Shown piece by piece: positions 26,023-34,405 of a stretch of 64,000 nucleotides of DNA. Below the pieces are notes generated by a model. The model worked only from the letters and a program-made list of their open reading frames with translations. It made no database searches and was not told the DNA's origin. The first letter of the stretch is position 1, and each line of letters begins with the position of its first letter. Source of the stretch: Georgenia satyanarayanai (GTDB lineage: Bacteria; Actinomycetota; Actinomycetes; Actinomycetales; Actinomycetaceae); assembly GCF_023715365.1 (NCBI RefSeq), contig NZ_JAMBNZ010000001.1, positions 431,569 to 495,568 of the forward strand. Direction: 5' to 3'. The position numbers and the translations under genes are program-made.

Positions 26023-26994
26023 TCACGAGCGCCGACGGCGAAGCGCGTCGGCCAGCACCGCGAGCGCGATGACGACGCCGATGGCGACCTGCTGCCAGAA
26101 GGGGTTGACGTTGAGGAGGTTGAGACCGTTGCGGATGACGGCGAGCACGAGGGCGCCGATGAAGGTGCCGGAGATCTTGCCGACGCCACCGGCGAGGCTG
26201 GCACCACCGATGACGACGGCGGCGATCGCGTCGAGCTCGTACCCGGAGGCGGCCTGGGGCCCGGCGGACGACAGTCGGCCGGAGAGCACGAGGCCCGCGA
26301 CAGCGGCGAAGAGCCCGGCCAGGATGTAGACGGACATGAGGGTGCCGCGCACGTTGAGCCCGGAGAGGCGCGCGGCCTCCTCATTGCCACCGACGGCGTA
26401 CATCGAACGACCAAGCATGGTCCGGTTGAGGATGACGGCTGCCACGAGTCCCATGACCGCCATGACGATGATCGGCACGGGCAGCCATTCCGCGATGGTC
26501 GAGCCGAGGGTCGTGACGACGTCCGGGGTGCCGATCGGGGTTCCGTCGGCGATGACGAGGGTGAGGCCACGCGCGATGCTCAACATCGCTAGGGTGGCGA
26601 CGAACGCCGGTATCTGTCCGTAGGCCACCATGACACCGTTCACCGCGCCCGCGAGGGCGCCGACGACCATGCCGAGGAGGACGGCGAGGAACGGGTTCAC
26701 CTCGACCGAGGTCGCGGACCACGCCGTGACGATGGCGGAGAGCGCCGCGATCGAGCCAACGCTCAGGTCGATGCCCGCGGTGATGATGACGAACGTCATC
26801 CCGAAGGCGAGGATGGCGATGACGGACGCCTGGATCCCGACATTGAGCAGGTTGGTCCCGGTGAGGAAACGCGAGTTGGCGAACGAGAGCAGGACGACCA
26901 GGGCGACGAGCCCGAGCAGCGCGCCGTTGCCGCTCAGTGCGTTGCCGACGACCTGCTTCCAGGGCGTGCGCTGCGATGTTGCGTCAGTGGACAC
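26023..26994 (-). CDS. Ribose-type ABC transporter permease
   Basis: A 323-residue RbsC-family permease with eight to ten hydrophobic segments, such as LLGLVALVVLLSFANSRFLT and AIAAVVIGGASLAGGVGKISG, the latter carrying the conserved cytoplasmic loop. Imports sugars with the ATPase and binding protein encoded on either side. GTG 26994 overlaps the last eleven bases of the ATPase gene, with a GGAGG inside that gene's end. Confidence 0.87.
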   Translation of the reverse strand: MSTDATSQRTPWKQVVGNALSGNGALLGLVALVVLLSFANSRFLTGTNLLNVGIQASVIAILAFGMTFVIITAGIDLSVGSIAALSAIVTAWSATSVEVNPFLAVLLGMVVGALAGAVNGVMVAYGQIPAFVATLAMLSIARGLTLVIADGTPIGTPDVVTTLGSTIAEWLPVPIIVMAVMGLVAAVILNRTMLGRSMYAVGGNEEAARLSGLNVRGTLMSVYILAGLFAAVAGLVLSGRLSSAGPQAASGYELDAIAAVVIGGASLAGGVGKISGTFIGALVLAVIRNGLNLLNVNPFWQQVAIGVVIALAVLADALRRRRS

Positions 26995-28504
26995 GGGAAG
27001 ACTCGACCTCCTTGACAGCGAGCCGCATGATCGACTCTTGTGTGGCTTCTTGCGTGGTCTGCTCGCCGACGATCCGGCCCTCGCTCATGACGAGGACGCG
27101 GTCGGCGACGCCGAGGACCTCGGGCAGGTCGCTCGAGACCATGAGGACTGCGCCGCCGTCGGCGACGAGCTTGTTGATGAGCTCGTAGATCTCGACTCGC
27201 GCACCGACGTCGACGCCGCGGGTGGGCTCGTCGAGGAGCAGCACCTTGGAGCCGGCGAGAATCCACTTGCCGAAGACGACCTTCTGCTGGTTGCCACCCG
27301 ACAGTGACTTCACCTGCTGCGTGAGGCCGCGCATGCGGACCCGGAGCTTCTTGGTGATGATCGCCGCGTCGGACCGGAGCCGGTGACGCGCAACGAAGCC
27401 CGAGCGGGTGTACCTCGGCAGGTTCGCGAGCGTGACGTTGGCGGCGACGTCGGCGTCGAGGACGAGCCCCTGTGTCTTGCGGCTCTCCGGCACGTGCCCG
27501 ATCCCGTGCGCCACGGCGGCACGGACGTTGCCGCCCTTGAGCGGCCGGCCGGCGACCTCGATCGTTCCGCTGTCGTAGCGGTCCGCCCCGGCGATCGCGC
27601 GGATGACCTCCGTGCGACCGGCGCCGACCAAACCCGCGAGCCCGACGACCTCGCCCGCACGAACCTCGAAGGACACGTCGTCGAAGTCGCCGTCATGAGT
27701 AAGCCCCTCGACACGCAGAAGAACGTCACCCGGCTCCTGCGGAGGCCGCGGAGGGAACTGGGCATCGATCGGTCGGCCCACCATGAGGCGGACGAGCTCG
27801 GCGCTCGGGGTGCCGGCCGGCACCTCTGCCACCGAGACGCCGTCGCGCAGGATGGTGACGCGGTCGCCCATCTGGGTGACCTCGTTAAGGTGGTGAGAGA
27901 TGAAGATCTGCGCCACACCGCTGTCTCGCAGACTGTTCATCACCTCGAACAACCGGTCGGTCTCCTGGTCGGTGAGGGCCGCGGTGGGTTCGTCGAGGAT
28001 GAGGACCTTGGCGTCGAGGCTGAGTGCCTTGGCGATCTCGACGAGCTGCTGCCCCGCGAGGCCGAGGCGAGAGACCTTGACGTTCGGGTTCACCTTCAGT
28101 CCGACACGTTCCAGCAACGGCATGACGATCTTGCGTGCCGCTGCGTGATCGACGAGTCCCAGCCGGCGCGGTGCCCGGCCGAGAAGGACGTTCTCGGCGA
28201 CGCTGAGCTCGGGAACGAGGTTGAACTCCTGGAAGATCGTCGCAATCCCCAGCTCGTGCGCACGATGCGCGCTGTCGATGACCACCCGCTCCCCCGCGAC
28301 GGTGATCGTGCCGCCGTCGGGCTGGTGGGCGCCGGCGAGCATCTTGATGAGGGTGCTCTTCCCTGCGCCGTTCTCGCCGAGGAGGACGTGGATCTCACCG
28401 CGACGGACCGTGAAGCTGACGTCCTTGACGGCTGCGACACCTGAGAAGTGCTTCGAGACGGAATCGAGACGGACGAGCTCGGTGCCGACGTCATTCGTCC
28501 CCAT
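26984..28504 (-). CDS. Ribose-type ABC transporter ATP-binding protein (tandem ABC)
   Basis: A 506-residue RbsA-family ATPase with two ABC cassettes. The first has Walker A GENGAGKST, signature LGLAGQQLVEIAKAL and Walker B VLILDEPTAAL. The second has a degenerate P-loop region (GLVGAGRTE), the signature LSGGNQQK and VLLLDEPTRGVDVG. This is the usual RbsA asymmetry. Its ATG at 28504 lies inside the end of the lacI-type gene (14-base overlap) with GGAG upstream, so repressor and transporter are co-translated. Confidence 0.88.
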   Translation of the reverse strand: MGTNDVGTELVRLDSVSKHFSGVAAVKDVSFTVRRGEIHVLLGENGAGKSTLIKMLAGAHQPDGGTITVAGERVVIDSAHRAHELGIATIFQEFNLVPELSVAENVLLGRAPRRLGLVDHAAARKIVMPLLERVGLKVNPNVKVSRLGLAGQQLVEIAKALSLDAKVLILDEPTAALTDQETDRLFEVMNSLRDSGVAQIFISHHLNEVTQMGDRVTILRDGVSVAEVPAGTPSAELVRLMVGRPIDAQFPPRPPQEPGDVLLRVEGLTHDGDFDDVSFEVRAGEVVGLAGLVGAGRTEVIRAIAGADRYDSGTIEVAGRPLKGGNVRAAVAHGIGHVPESRKTQGLVLDADVAANVTLANLPRYTRSGFVARHRLRSDAAIITKKLRVRMRGLTQQVKSLSGGNQQKVVFGKWILAGSKVLLLDEPTRGVDVGARVEIYELINKLVADGGAVLMVSSDLPEVLGVADRVLVMSEGRIVGEQTTQEATQESIMRLAVKEVESSRVH

Positions 28505-29534
28505 GGTCGCTCCTTTCACTGGGCTGCGGTGCGTGTGCGTACAACGTGGACTCGCGGACGAGGAGCGCGACAGGCAGGGGCATGGTCGAGTCGGGAAGTG
28601 CCTCGCCGTTGAGCTTCTTGATGAGGTAGGAGCACGCAATCTCCCCCATCTCGGCGACGTTCTGGCTGACTGTCGTGAGGGCCGGCCCGGACGTCCGACC
28701 GGCCGGGATGTCGTCGAAACCGGCGATCGCGATCTCGCCCGGGACGTCGATCCGTCGCTCGTGGCAGACACGGAGTGCGCCCAGCGCCATCTCGTCGTTG
28801 GTGGCGAAGACGGCCGTCCAGCCCCGGGACGGGTCGTCCTCGAGGCAGCGGTGGAACGCATCCCGGCCGCCCTCGTAGGTGAAGCCGCCGTCGGCCTGCT
28901 GGAGTGGCGCACCTCCCCCTCGCGCCCATTCGTCAGCGAAGCCCCGCACGCGGCTCTCCGACGACTCCAACCCGGGCGCCGCGTGGAGCACGAGGGCACT
29001 GCGGTGGCCCAGCTCGAGGAGGTGACGAGCGACGAGGACACCGCCGTTGTAGTTGTCGGAGGTGATGAGTGGCGCTGCGCTCGCCGTCACGGTCTCGTCG
29101 ACGGTGACGAGGGGCAGGTCACCGATCGCCGCCATGATCTCGTCGTCGGTGAAGGGTGAGCCGGCGGAGTAGACGACGCCGTCGACGGCGCGCGAGTGGA
29201 CGAGCTCGAGGTGTGTGAGGGCCGACTGCCGGTCGAACCCGGTGTTGGCGAGGATGACGTTGTACCCGTGGCTCGCCGCCGTACGCTCGACGCCCTTGGT
29301 CAGCTCGGCGAAGAACGCGTTACCGATGTCGGGCACGAGGAGACCAATGAGCATGGTCCGCCCGAGAGCGAGGTTGCGCGCGGAGCGCATCGGGACGTAG
29401 CCGAGCTCGGCCATCGTCTTCTGCACCTTACGGCGCGTCTCATCCGAGACCGGCCGTCGCCCGCTCACGACGTGAGACACGGTGGTGGGGCTCACGCCCG
29501 CCACACGCGCGACATCTTTGATCGACACGGACAT
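28491..29534 (-). CDS. LacI-family repressor of the sugar-transport operon
   Basis: A 347-residue regulator. The N-terminal HTH is IKDVARVAGVSPTTVSHVV with hinge helix GYVPMRSARNLA, followed by a periplasmic-binding-protein-like sensor domain (MLIGLLVPDIGNAFFAELTKG to ATNDEMALGALRV and GFDDIPAGRTSGPALTTV). It is the first gene of the operon and overlaps the transporter ATPase, so it controls its own synthesis and that of the next eight genes. Two matching operator sequences flank its promoter. The inducer is presumably the transported sugar or its phosphate. Confidence 0.88.
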   Translation of the reverse strand: MSVSIKDVARVAGVSPTTVSHVVSGRRPVSDETRRKVQKTMAELGYVPMRSARNLALGRTMLIGLLVPDIGNAFFAELTKGVERTAASHGYNVILANTGFDRQSALTHLELVHSRAVDGVVYSAGSPFTDDEIMAAIGDLPLVTVDETVTASAAPLITSDNYNGGVLVARHLLELGHRSALVLHAAPGLESSESRVRGFADEWARGGGAPLQQADGGFTYEGGRDAFHRCLEDDPSRGWTAVFATNDEMALGALRVCHERRIDVPGEIAIAGFDDIPAGRTSGPALTTVSQNVAEMGEIACSYLIKKLNGEALPDSTMPLPVALLVRESTLYAHAPQPSERSDHGDE

Positions 29535-29554
29535 TCATCGCTCCATCGGGACAA

Positions 29555-29572
29555 GCGCAAATCGCTTTGCGC
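29555..29572. promoter_or_regulatory. LacI-type operator O1
   Basis: An 18-base near-palindrome with arms GCGCAAA and TTTGCGC around TCGC, typical of LacI-family sites with a central CG. It lies downstream of the -10 box and 20 bases before the lacI-type start codon. It shares the sequence CAAAYCGCTTTGCGC with O2. Confidence 0.75.
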
Positions 29573-29585
29573 GCTCAGTAAGTTC

Positions 29586-29614
29586 ACGCTAGCCCTCCGA
29601 GCGGTCCGCGTCAA
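29586..29614 (-). promoter_or_regulatory. Promoter of the LacI-controlled operon
   Basis: Read on the minus strand, TTGACG (29614-29609) is followed by exactly 17 bases and TAGCGT (29591-29586). This is a good sigma-70-type (SigA) promoter driving the lacI-first operon. Transcription should begin near 29579, placing O1 at the start of the transcript and O2 against the -35 box. Confidence 0.7.
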
Positions 29615-29629
29615 CAAACCGCTTTGCGC
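29615..29629. promoter_or_regulatory. LacI-type operator O2
   Basis: CAAACCGCTTTGCGC matches O1 (CAAATCGCTTTGCGC) at 14 of 15 bases and abuts the -35 box. Its right half-site is kept and its left arm is weaker. A further degenerate copy (AAGCGCGAGCGGTT) lies near 29680. Confidence 0.65.
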
Positions 29630-29756
29630 CAAGCGCGATCGTCAGTCCCGCCCACCCCACTCGCACGATCGCCGCCTGACAAGCGCGAGCGGTTCAGCCG
29701 CATGACGGCTTCGTCACTCAGCCCCCACGAAGACATCCGGCGCCCTTTCGTCGATG

Positions 29757-30752
29757 TCAGCTCGGGGTCGCGGACCGTCTCACCTTCGTCAAGAGAGATG
29801 CGGCGGCGGGACCAGACGGCAGGCCCCCCGTGTCGCCAGGAACGGCGATGACGGCGGCAGCGAGCTCGGACCCGAGCCAGGCGGCGCCACCGGCCGGGGC
29901 ACCGGCGAGCCGAGCACCCAGGTATCCACCGAGGAACGCGTCGCCCGCCCCGACGGTGTCCACGACGTCGGTCGCGCGCGTCGGGCAGTGGTGTGGCACG
30001 CCGTCCTCTCCCAGGTACCAGCTGCCGCGCTCGCCGCCCTTGAGGACGGTCTCGCCCACGCCGGCACGCGCCGCAGCCGCCAGGACGTCGTCGGGGGTGG
30101 TGGCACCGAGCAGCGGGCCGGACTCGTCATCGCCCAGGACCAGCAGGTCGGTGCGGGGAAGGATCCGCCGCAACGTCGCCACGGCCGCCTCCACCTGCCC
30201 CAGGCCGGGGCGCAGGTTCGCGTCGACGACGACGGCGATCCCGTGTTCCTGCGCGCGCGCGGCGACTGCCTCGAGCAGGCTTCGGGGGCCGGGCCCGAGA
30301 GCAGCGGTGATGCCGGAGAGGACGACCGCCCGCGGCACCCGGTCCGACCACAGTCGAGCGGCGTCCGTCGGGATCATCGCTGCTGCCGCCGATCCCCGGC
30401 GGTAGTAGGCGACCTGCCGGCTGCCGTCGGGCGGTGTCTCGCGCAAGAAGAGCCCGGTGGGCCGCTCGGGGTCGATGTCGACCAGGTCCGCGGAGATGCC
30501 CAGTCGACTCAGCTCGGCGAGCACCCGGCGGCCGGCCACGTCGTCGCCGAGACGCGTGAGCAGCGCCGTCCTCCCCCCGAGCCGGGCCACCGCCGCGCAC
30601 ACGTTGTACTCGGCGCCTGCGACATCGACACTGACGCTCGTCGCCGTCGTCAGTGTCGTGGGCGGGTCGGCCTGGAGGAGCAGCATCGGTTCCCCGACGC
30701 CGACGACGTCGAGTGTCGTGCCCAGAGCGCTGGGCTGCGGCGGCCACACCAT
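29757..30752 (-). CDS. PfkB sugar-acid kinase (2-keto-3-deoxygluconate kinase-like), copy 2
   Basis: A 331-residue PfkB kinase. VVGVGEPMLLLQADPP opens the protein, VDVAGAEYNVCAAVARLGG is the substrate lid region characteristic of KDG kinases, and DTVGAGDAFLGGYLGARLAG is the catalytic motif. It probably phosphorylates a 2-keto-3-deoxy sugar acid to feed the neighbouring aldolase, one base upstream (TGAC then ATG). It is the final gene of the ECF/sugar-acid operon. Fructokinase or tagatose kinase activity cannot be excluded. Confidence 0.78.
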   Translation of the reverse strand: MVWPPQPSALGTTLDVVGVGEPMLLLQADPPTTLTTATSVSVDVAGAEYNVCAAVARLGGRTALLTRLGDDVAGRRVLAELSRLGISADLVDIDPERPTGLFLRETPPDGSRQVAYYRRGSAAAAMIPTDAARLWSDRVPRAVVLSGITAALGPGPRSLLEAVAARAQEHGIAVVVDANLRPGLGQVEAAVATLRRILPRTDLLVLGDDESGPLLGATTPDDVLAAAARAGVGETVLKGGERGSWYLGEDGVPHHCPTRATDVVDTVGAGDAFLGGYLGARLAGAPAGGAAWLGSELAAAVIAVPGDTGGLPSGPAAASLLTKVRRSATPS

Positions 30753-30753
30753 G

Positions 30754-31386
30754 TCAGGCACCGCCCCCGGCCGACCACGCCTCCGCGAAGGCCGCCGCGC
30801 GCCGTTCCAGCGTGTCCCAGGAGCCGGCACGCACGACGTCGGCAGCCACGAGCGCGCTGCCGACGCCCACGCCCACGCAGCCCAACGCGGCGTACTCCCG
30901 CGTGAGAGAGGGATCTACTCCCCCGGTCGGCACCAGCGGCACGTCCCCCAGGGGAGCCTGCAGCGCCGCGACGTACCGGGGTCCACCGGCGGCGTCGACA
31001 GGGAACACCTTGACCGCGGTGGCCCCGTGCTGCCACGCACAGTCGATCTCGGTCGGGCTCAGGGCGCCGCAGACCACCGGGATCCCGGCCTGCCGCGCCT
31101 CGGTGAGAACCGCGGCCACGAGCGTCGGGGTCACGATGAACTGCGCGCCGGCATCGACGGCGCGCCCCACGCCCTCGACCGTCCGGACGGTCCCGACCCC
31201 GACGAGCACGTCGCTGCACGCCCGCCAGCGCGCGACCGTGTCGAACGCGCCCGGGGTGTTCGCAGTGACCTCGATGGCGCGCACCCCGCCGGCGACGACG
31301 GAGTCGAGCACCGCGTCCGGCACCGGCTCCGGCAGCCGGACGATGGCGATGACTCCGGGCGCGAGCCCAGAGTCAGCGCTGAACAC
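30754..31386 (-). CDS. eda: KDPG/KHG aldolase, copy 2
   Basis: A 210-residue class I aldolase of the Entner-Doudoroff pathway, splitting 2-keto-3-deoxy-6-phosphogluconate (or -galactonate) into pyruvate and glyceraldehyde 3-phosphate. Seen are VIAIVRLPEPV, the Glu in AIEVTANTPGA, GVGTVRTVEGVGRAVDAGAQF and the Schiff-base lysine in ATAVKVFPVDAAGG, then VPTGGVDPSLTREY. The GTG start overlaps the end of the upstream kinase gene by 14 bases. It is well diverged from the other copy at 32584, so a different isomer preference is likely. Confidence 0.82.
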   Translation of the reverse strand: MFSADSGLAPGVIAIVRLPEPVPDAVLDSVVAGGVRAIEVTANTPGAFDTVARWRACSDVLVGVGTVRTVEGVGRAVDAGAQFIVTPTLVAAVLTEARQAGIPVVCGALSPTEIDCAWQHGATAVKVFPVDAAGGPRYVAALQAPLGDVPLVPTGGVDPSLTREYAALGCVGVGVGSALVAADVVRAGSWDTLERRAAAFAEAWSAGGGA

Positions 31387-32473
31387 GGGCGCTGCCGCCG
31401 GCAGCGAGCTTGAGGATCTCGGCCTTGGTCACCATCGAGGTGTCACCCGGGGTCGTCATGGCCAGCGCTCCGTGCGCCGCTCCGTACTCTACTGCGGTGG
31501 CCACCGGCTCCCCGGTGAGCAGGCCGTAGATGAGGCCGGAGGCGAAGGAGTCCCCACCGCCCACGCGGTCGAGGATCTCCAGCCGCTCCCGGTGGGTGGC
31601 CTGGGCGAAGCCCTCGTCCTTGGACCAGGCGATCGCGCCCCAGTCGTTGATGGTCGCGGTGTGCACACTGCGCATCGTCGTGCCGATGACCTCAAAGTTC
31701 GGGTAGGCCGCCTGGACGTTCTCGATCATCGCGCGGAAGCTCGCCACGTCCAGGTCGGTGAGGTTCTCGTCCACACCCTCGACCTCGAAGCCGAGGGAGG
31801 CGGTGAAGTCCTCCTCGTTGCCGATCATCACGTCGATGTGGTGGGCGATCTCCCGGTTGACCTCCTGCGCGCGCGCCTGCCCGCCGATGTCCTTCCACAG
31901 CGAGGGCCGGTAGTTGAGGTCGTAGGACACGACCGTGCCGTGCCGCTTCGCGGCCTGTACCGCCGCCAGCACCACCTCCGCAGAGGTGTCGGACAGGGCG
32001 GCGAAAATCCCACCGGTGTGCAACCACCGCACCCCGAGCTCACCGAACACGTGGTCCCAGTCCACGTCCTGCGGTCGCAGCTGGGAGGCGGCGGTGTGCC
32101 CGCGGTCGGACACGCCCACCGCGCCGCGCACGCCGAAGCCGCGCTCGGTGAAGTTCAGCCCGTTGCGCACGTTGCGCCCGATGCCGTCAGAGGGCACCCA
32201 GTGGATGAGGGAGGGGTCCACGCCGCCGGTGAGGATGAAGTCCTCCACCAACCGCCCCACCTCGTTGTCCACCAGCGCGGTCAGCACCCCGGCACGCAGC
32301 CCAAAGGCCCGCCGCAGGCCGCGGGCGACGTTGTACTCCCCCCCGCCCTCCCACACACGGAAGCTGCGTGCGGTACGGATGCGCCCCTCGCCCGGGTCCA
32401 GACGCAGCATCACCTCACCCAACGACAGCACGTCATACCGGCACTCGGCGGCGTCACGGATCTGCAGACTCAA
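31373..32473 (-). CDS. PfkB sugar-acid kinase (2-keto-3-deoxygluconate kinase-like), copy 1
   Basis: A 366-residue PfkB kinase. Seen are YDVLSLGEVMLRLDPGEG, FRVWEGGGEYNVARGLRRAFG (substrate region with the GGG/N pattern of KDG kinases), VSYDLNYRPSLWK and the catalytic DRVGGGDSFASGLIYGLL. The TTG at 32473 is chosen because AAGGAGAA sits four bases upstream and the protein then starts shortly before the conserved strand; the open frame to 32539 adds residues without a site. It forms a pair with the KDPG aldolase gene 110 bases upstream. Confidence 0.82.
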   Translation of the reverse strand: MSLQIRDAAECRYDVLSLGEVMLRLDPGEGRIRTARSFRVWEGGGEYNVARGLRRAFGLRAGVLTALVDNEVGRLVEDFILTGGVDPSLIHWVPSDGIGRNVRNGLNFTERGFGVRGAVGVSDRGHTAASQLRPQDVDWDHVFGELGVRWLHTGGIFAALSDTSAEVVLAAVQAAKRHGTVVSYDLNYRPSLWKDIGGQARAQEVNREIAHHIDVMIGNEEDFTASLGFEVEGVDENLTDLDVASFRAMIENVQAAYPNFEVIGTTMRSVHTATINDWGAIAWSKDEGFAQATHRERLEILDRVGGGDSFASGLIYGLLTGEPVATAVEYGAAHGALAMTTPGDTSMVTKAEILKLAAGGSARVQR

Positions 32474-32583
32474 CGGATTCTCCTTCGGATCGAACAACAG
32501 AACGCGACAGGGGCGCACCAGAGCGCCGTCGTCGGCCACCGGCGCAGCACGAACCGTGCCGCGCCGGCATCAGGGCAATGGCG

Positions 32584-33222
32584 TCAGCGGACCAGTGCCA
32601 CCGCCTCGGCGACCATGGCCGCCACGTCGTCGAGACGTCCGGCAGCGATGGCATCGCGCGGCACCATCCAGCTGCCCCCAACAGCTGCGACCGAGGGGAG
32701 GGCGAGGTACTCGGCCAGGTTGCCCGGCCCGATCCCTCCGGTCGGTACAAAACGCACGCCCCCGAAGGGCGCCGCGAGGGCCTTGATCGCCGCGACCCCA
32801 CCGGACGTCTCCGCCGGGAAGAACTTCACCGTCGACAGGCCCGCCTCCAGCGCCGCCTGGACCTCGGTGGCCGTCACGGCACCGGGCAGTGCCAGCACCT
32901 CCCGCTCGGCACAGCGGTCCACCACCGCACGGGAAAAGCCTGGGGACACGACGTACCGGGCACCCGCGTCGGCGGCCTGGTCGACCTGCGCGGGCGTCAG
33001 CACCGTGCCGGCACCGACGAGCACCCGACCGTCGGCGGCCATCTCCGCGATCGCCGCAGCGGCAGCAGCGGTTCGGAACGTCACCTCTGCCACCGGCAAC
33101 CCTCCTTCGACAAGTGCGCCGGCCAGCGGGCGAGCGTGAGCGGCGTCGTCGAGCACGACCACCGGAACCAGCCGCGCGGCTTCGAGCGCCTCGAGGACCT
33201 CCGCAGCACCCGCTCCCGTCAT
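32584..33222 (-). CDS. eda: KDPG/KHG aldolase, copy 1
   Basis: A 212-residue class I aldolase with VPVVVLDDAAHARPLAGALV, the Glu in VAEVTFRTAAA, GAGTVLTPAQVDQAADAGAR and the Schiff-base Lys in STVKFFPAETSGG, followed by FVPTGGIGPGNLAEYL. This is the classical bacterial Eda pattern. Its ATG overlaps the TGA of the BNR-protein gene (ATGA, 33222). With the kinase that follows it forms the first of two aldolase/kinase pairs in this operon. Confidence 0.88.
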   Translation of the reverse strand: MTGAGAAEVLEALEAARLVPVVVLDDAAHARPLAGALVEGGLPVAEVTFRTAAAAAAIAEMAADGRVLVGAGTVLTPAQVDQAADAGARYVVSPGFSRAVVDRCAEREVLALPGAVTATEVQAALEAGLSTVKFFPAETSGGVAAIKALAAPFGGVRFVPTGGIGPGNLAEYLALPSVAAVGGSWMVPRDAIAAGRLDDVAAMVAEAVALVR

Positions 33223-34376
33223 CAGACCGGCTCCGGCCGCGCCTCGGCGACGTTGACCAGGATGCCGAGCTGCGAGTGCGGGTCGGCCAGCTCGCCCTTG
33301 AGAACGTCGTCCTCGGTGAAGCGCGCCATGAAGACCTTGCGCTCGGTCATCCGCTGCCAGTCGTAGACGACGTAGATCGTCCCGTCCTGACCTTCGGTGG
33401 CGTCGGGGTAGGAGACGTCGTCACGCGCGTCGAGAAGCAGCGTGTGCGGCCAGGTGGCGCCGTCGTCGTCGCTGATGAGTGCGGTGAGGTTGGTACGACC
33501 CTTCCAGACCTTGACGTTGCCCTGTCCCTCCACCTCGTCGCGCGAGAGCTTCTCGCCGAAGTCGTGGTGGTTGATCATGAGCAGACGTCCCGACCTCAGC
33601 CGCCGGATGTGGAAGCGCGAGCACGGGCCCTCGAGATGGCTCTTGCGGCCCGACGACCAGGTCCGTCCCCCGTCGGTGGAGAACGCCTCACCGATGCCGT
33701 CATAGCAGCGGACGAGCATCCACAGGGTGCCGTCCTCCTTCTCTACGATCATGTGCTCGTCGAACTGGCGGTTCGGAACGTCGGCGCTGCCGCGGTAGCT
33801 GACGGTCTCGCCCTCGTCGGTGCTGACGTAGACGTTGGAGTACCGCTCGCCGTCCACCTCGGGGTGCTCCTCCGTCGGGGGGTGGTCGGACCAGATGGCC
33901 GTCGGGAAGAGCCACTCCCCCATGCTCGTGACCGTGGGCTTGTTCATCATGATGCCGTTGGCGATGCGCCGCGGCTCGGACCACGTCGGCGTCTCGTCGT
34001 CAGGGTTCTCGCTGATGACGGCCCACACGCCCACGCGCCCGTCAAAGAAGTCCTTGCTCTGGTTCCACGTCAGCCACAGCCGCCCGAGCGGGTCGGTCCA
34101 CAGGCACGGGTCGTAACAGCGGACCTCGGGGTCGTCGTGCTCGACGACGACCTGCACGCTCTCCCAGGTGTCACCGTCGTCGTCGCTCGTGCTGACGACC
34201 ACGAAGTTGCCACCGGTCTCGGTCTCCATCCCCGTGTACCAGTTCGCGTAGAGGCGACCGCCCGGAGTGCGCTCGAGGGAGGGGATGCCCTGCCACTTGC
34301 GGTGGGCGTCCTGGTACTTCGCGCCGTCAGGACGGACGAGGATCTGGGCAGGGGTCATCGTGCCACGGTTGGCCAT
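33222..34376 (-). CDS. Cytoplasmic BNR/sialidase-fold protein
   Basis: A 384-residue six-bladed-propeller protein with several Asp-box motifs (S-x-D-x-G-x-T-W): STSDDDGDTWES, STDEGETV, STDGGRTWSSG and ISDDDGATWPH. Arg-rich segments (RFHIRRLRSGR) resemble the substrate site of exo-sialidase-like hydrolases. No signal peptide is present, unlike most bacterial sialidases, so it probably acts on an imported glycoside or sugar acid. AGAAGGA precedes the ATG. Sialidase activity proper is not established, and a hydrolase or lyase on uronic or ulosonic acids is equally possible. Confidence 0.7.
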   Translation of the reverse strand: MANRGTMTPAQILVRPDGAKYQDAHRKWQGIPSLERTPGGRLYANWYTGMETETGGNFVVVSTSDDDGDTWESVQVVVEHDDPEVRCYDPCLWTDPLGRLWLTWNQSKDFFDGRVGVWAVISENPDDETPTWSEPRRIANGIMMNKPTVTSMGEWLFPTAIWSDHPPTEEHPEVDGERYSNVYVSTDEGETVSYRGSADVPNRQFDEHMIVEKEDGTLWMLVRCYDGIGEAFSTDGGRTWSSGRKSHLEGPCSRFHIRRLRSGRLLMINHHDFGEKLSRDEVEGQGNVKVWKGRTNLTALISDDDGATWPHTLLLDARDDVSYPDATEGQDGTIYVVYDWQRMTERKVFMARFTEDDVLKGELADPHSQLGILVNVAEARPEPV

Positions 34377-34405
34377 GGGTCCTTCTTTCTTCTGGGACGT
34401 CGGGT

